A program made the position numbers and the translations under genes. Of a stretch of DNA of 64,000 nucleotides, positions 62,701 through 64,000 are shown piece after piece. Numbering within the stretch: the first letter of the stretch is position 1; each line of letters begins with the position of its first letter. Origin of the DNA: Cordylochernes scorpioides (Eukaryota; Arthropoda; Arachnida; Pseudoscorpiones; Chernetidae); contig CP092877.1 in NCBI GenBank assembly GCA_030710605.1, positions 73,245,006 to 73,309,005 on the forward strand, given 5' to 3'. The notes under the pieces are model-generated. The model worked only from the letters and a program-made list of their open reading frames with translations, ran no database searches and was not told the DNA's origin.

Positions 62701-64000
62701 TTTAGGTTGAGCTGTGTGACCGTTTCTCTGACGTGGGTGGTGTAATTTTGGCATTGTTTGTGTTGTGTGTACGCTGTGCTTTATGTACGAATTCTGTTTT
62801 GCTTTGGGGCCTGTGTCGGTATTTTTACGTGAAGGTTGGTTGTATTCATCGATTCTTCTAGCGAATCGGCAGGTGGGGCAGGTTTTTACCTGTTTTGCGA
62901 TGTCTTGTGTCATGTTCTGCCAATAATATTGTGATGAGATGAGCCTCGTCATCTTGGAGATGTTTGGATGGTGGTGTTGAGTGTGTACGGACTTAAGAAG
63001 TCTGGTTGTAAGTGAACTTGGGACTATAGTTTTAAGTACTCCTTTTCGGGAGACGGTGCGCAGTTTATTGTGATCCATAGTCACGCGAGATTTTCCCGGT
63101 GGAGAAGACTGTTGGCTCTGTATGAGTGGCGCATCTAGAAAGCCACAAAATGGGATACGAGTTCCAACGCCCGTTTCATATTGTTGTACTCCATTTATGC
63201 TACGGACCTCATATTCGTATCTTGACAATCTTAACCTCCATCGAAACAATCTGCCTGACGGAGCTTTGATCTCTTTCAACCACTGCAATGCGGGATGGTC
63301 AGAAAATATTGTAAACTTTCTGCCCATTAGACAGGTGCGGAAATTATCCACACTTTCCACAATGGCTAGGCATTGTAGTTCCAAGTCTGAATAATTTCGC
63401 TCGTGACTACGCAGAGATCGGCTGAAATGTTGAACGGTGTATGTCTTCCCATCAGGGTAGACTTGTTTAAGAACGCCTGTAATGCTGAATGTTGAGGTGT
63501 TACAGTACACCTGGCATGGCAGACCTTCCTGGTAAAGGTGTAATGTGGGGTGTGTGGTAAGGCTTTCTTTCAGGTTAGTGAACGCTTTCTGGCGTTCGTC
63601 ATCCCAGACCCACATGACATCCTTTTTTAGAAGGTTGACAAGTGGCGTCCGCAAGCGAGCGTGGTCTGGAATGAACTCTTTATAGGCGTTCACAGCTTTT
63701 AGGAAAGATCGTAATGTTTTTCGATTGTGTGGTTGTTTGGTGGCGTGAATTTTTTCTATGTTTTGTGTAGACGGGATGATTGTATTATTCTTAACGATTG
63801 TGCATGTGTTTACTGGTTGGTGTCGCCTTTTGGTGTGAGTGTCGCGCTTGTTGGGCTGGTTGTGTGTGTTACCGTTGTGTGACGACGTATGGGTGCGTGT
63901 GTTGTGAGTGTGAAAACCGTCCTGTGGTTTTATGTGTTGTGGGCATAAAGTATTGGCAATTGGATTGAGTGAAAAGTTGCGTGGTGTGAGATTAGAATGG
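59759..64000 (-). mobile_element. Gypsy-type LTR retrotransposon, copy 2, cut by the window edge
   Basis: Nearly identical to 54474-58720 (a few substitutions and A-run indels). Head-to-tail with copy 1, sharing the LTR-start junction at 59759. Confidence 0.8.
62299..63693 (-). CDS. Gypsy-type pol remnant fused to a membrane segment, copy 2
   Basis: 464 codons, and the frame is probably open further upstream to the window edge. RNase H and integrase zinc-binding parts as in copy 1. Position 62848 has GAA where copy 1 has TAA, so the frame continues through a basic linker into the hydrophobic segment. The reading joins an integrase zinc finger directly to a membrane-spanning tail, the product of an internal deletion rather than a normal pol. 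Confidence 0.65.
   Translation of the reverse strand: MNAYKEFIPDHARLRTPLVNLLKKDVMWVWDDERQKAFTNLKESLTTHPTLHLYQEGLPCQVYCNTSTFSITGVLKQVYPDGKTYTVQHFSRSLRSHERNYSDLELQCLAIVESVDNFRTCLMGRKFTIFSDHPALQWLKEIKAPSGRLFRWRLRLSRYEYEVRSINGVQQYETGVGTRIPFCGFLDAPLIQSQQSSPPGKSRVTMDHNKLRTVSRKGVLKTIVPSSLTTRLLKSVHTQHHHPNISKMTRLISSQYYWQNMTQDIAKQVKTCPTCRFARRIDEYNQPSRKNTDTGPKAKQNSYIKHSVHTTQTMPKLHHPRQRNGHTAQPKSITADISLIKPLTIKQEDYEPTNHLNSTINKDQANISKSPFTKIRENMGQYPIFHLIFILCLLVLPYNCIPILFINYLFIYTMPAHKIFELQEAVFNFGQAFFNVGQTFIKLLVILGNIFAENLNKLRGNRGN

Overview
This is a eukaryotic window dominated by one gene on the + strand: a KAT6 (MOZ/MORF; Drosophila enok) lysine acetyltransferase, seen from its linker-histone-like winged-helix domain (cut by the left edge) to its C-terminus, 3' UTR and poly(A) signal near 47.96 kb. 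I assembled it from 18 exons by homology and GT..AG phase. The joined reading is 5,826 nt (1,941 codons plus stop). Domain order is winged helix, tandem PHD fingers, basic linker, MYST acetyltransferase (C2HC zinc finger, acetyl-CoA loop, catalytic Cys and Glu), Lys/Pro-rich linkers, an acidic segment, and a Q/H/P-rich tail ending in Met-Arg-Arg as in vertebrate KAT6A/B.

The organism is an invertebrate. The LINE tails (Arg-Thr/Ser-Gly-His-Leu followed by CxxC..H..C), a Tc1 transposase with a QQDNARPHTA motif and the many TIR elements are what I associate with chelicerates, especially spiders. That is inference, not proof.

Layout: 1-357 exon 1; 358-18834 an 18.5 kb intron with minisatellites, MITEs, nested SINEs, an 18S rRNA fragment, a piggyBac-like MITE, a Tigger-like relic and CpG-rich single-copy stretches; 18835-30153 exons 2-11 (PHD fingers, linker, first half of MYST) with a Copia relic and an inverted duplication in the introns; 32974-37342 exons 12-15 (rest of MYST); 39356-41110 exons 16-17; 41111-45264 an intron holding a Tc1 element and Helitron-like ends; 45265-47343 the large last exon.

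Downstream of the gene (48-64 kb) are repeats: mariner-type elements, a fragment resembling the RecA-like protein SWSAP1 (minus strand, 51.5-51.9 kb), a scaffold gap of 100 N inside a tandem repeat, and two head-to-tail copies of an internally deleted gypsy-type LTR retrotransposon reaching the right edge.

The best leads are: an 84-nt, stop-free, in-phase intron inside the C2HC zinc finger; a LINE with a nested SINE whose target duplication abuts the exon 17 acceptor; a 43-bp tRNA-Leu 5'-half insertion with 14-bp target duplications; fold-back elements carrying hammerhead-like cores; and a minisatellite built from a mariner-MITE terminus.
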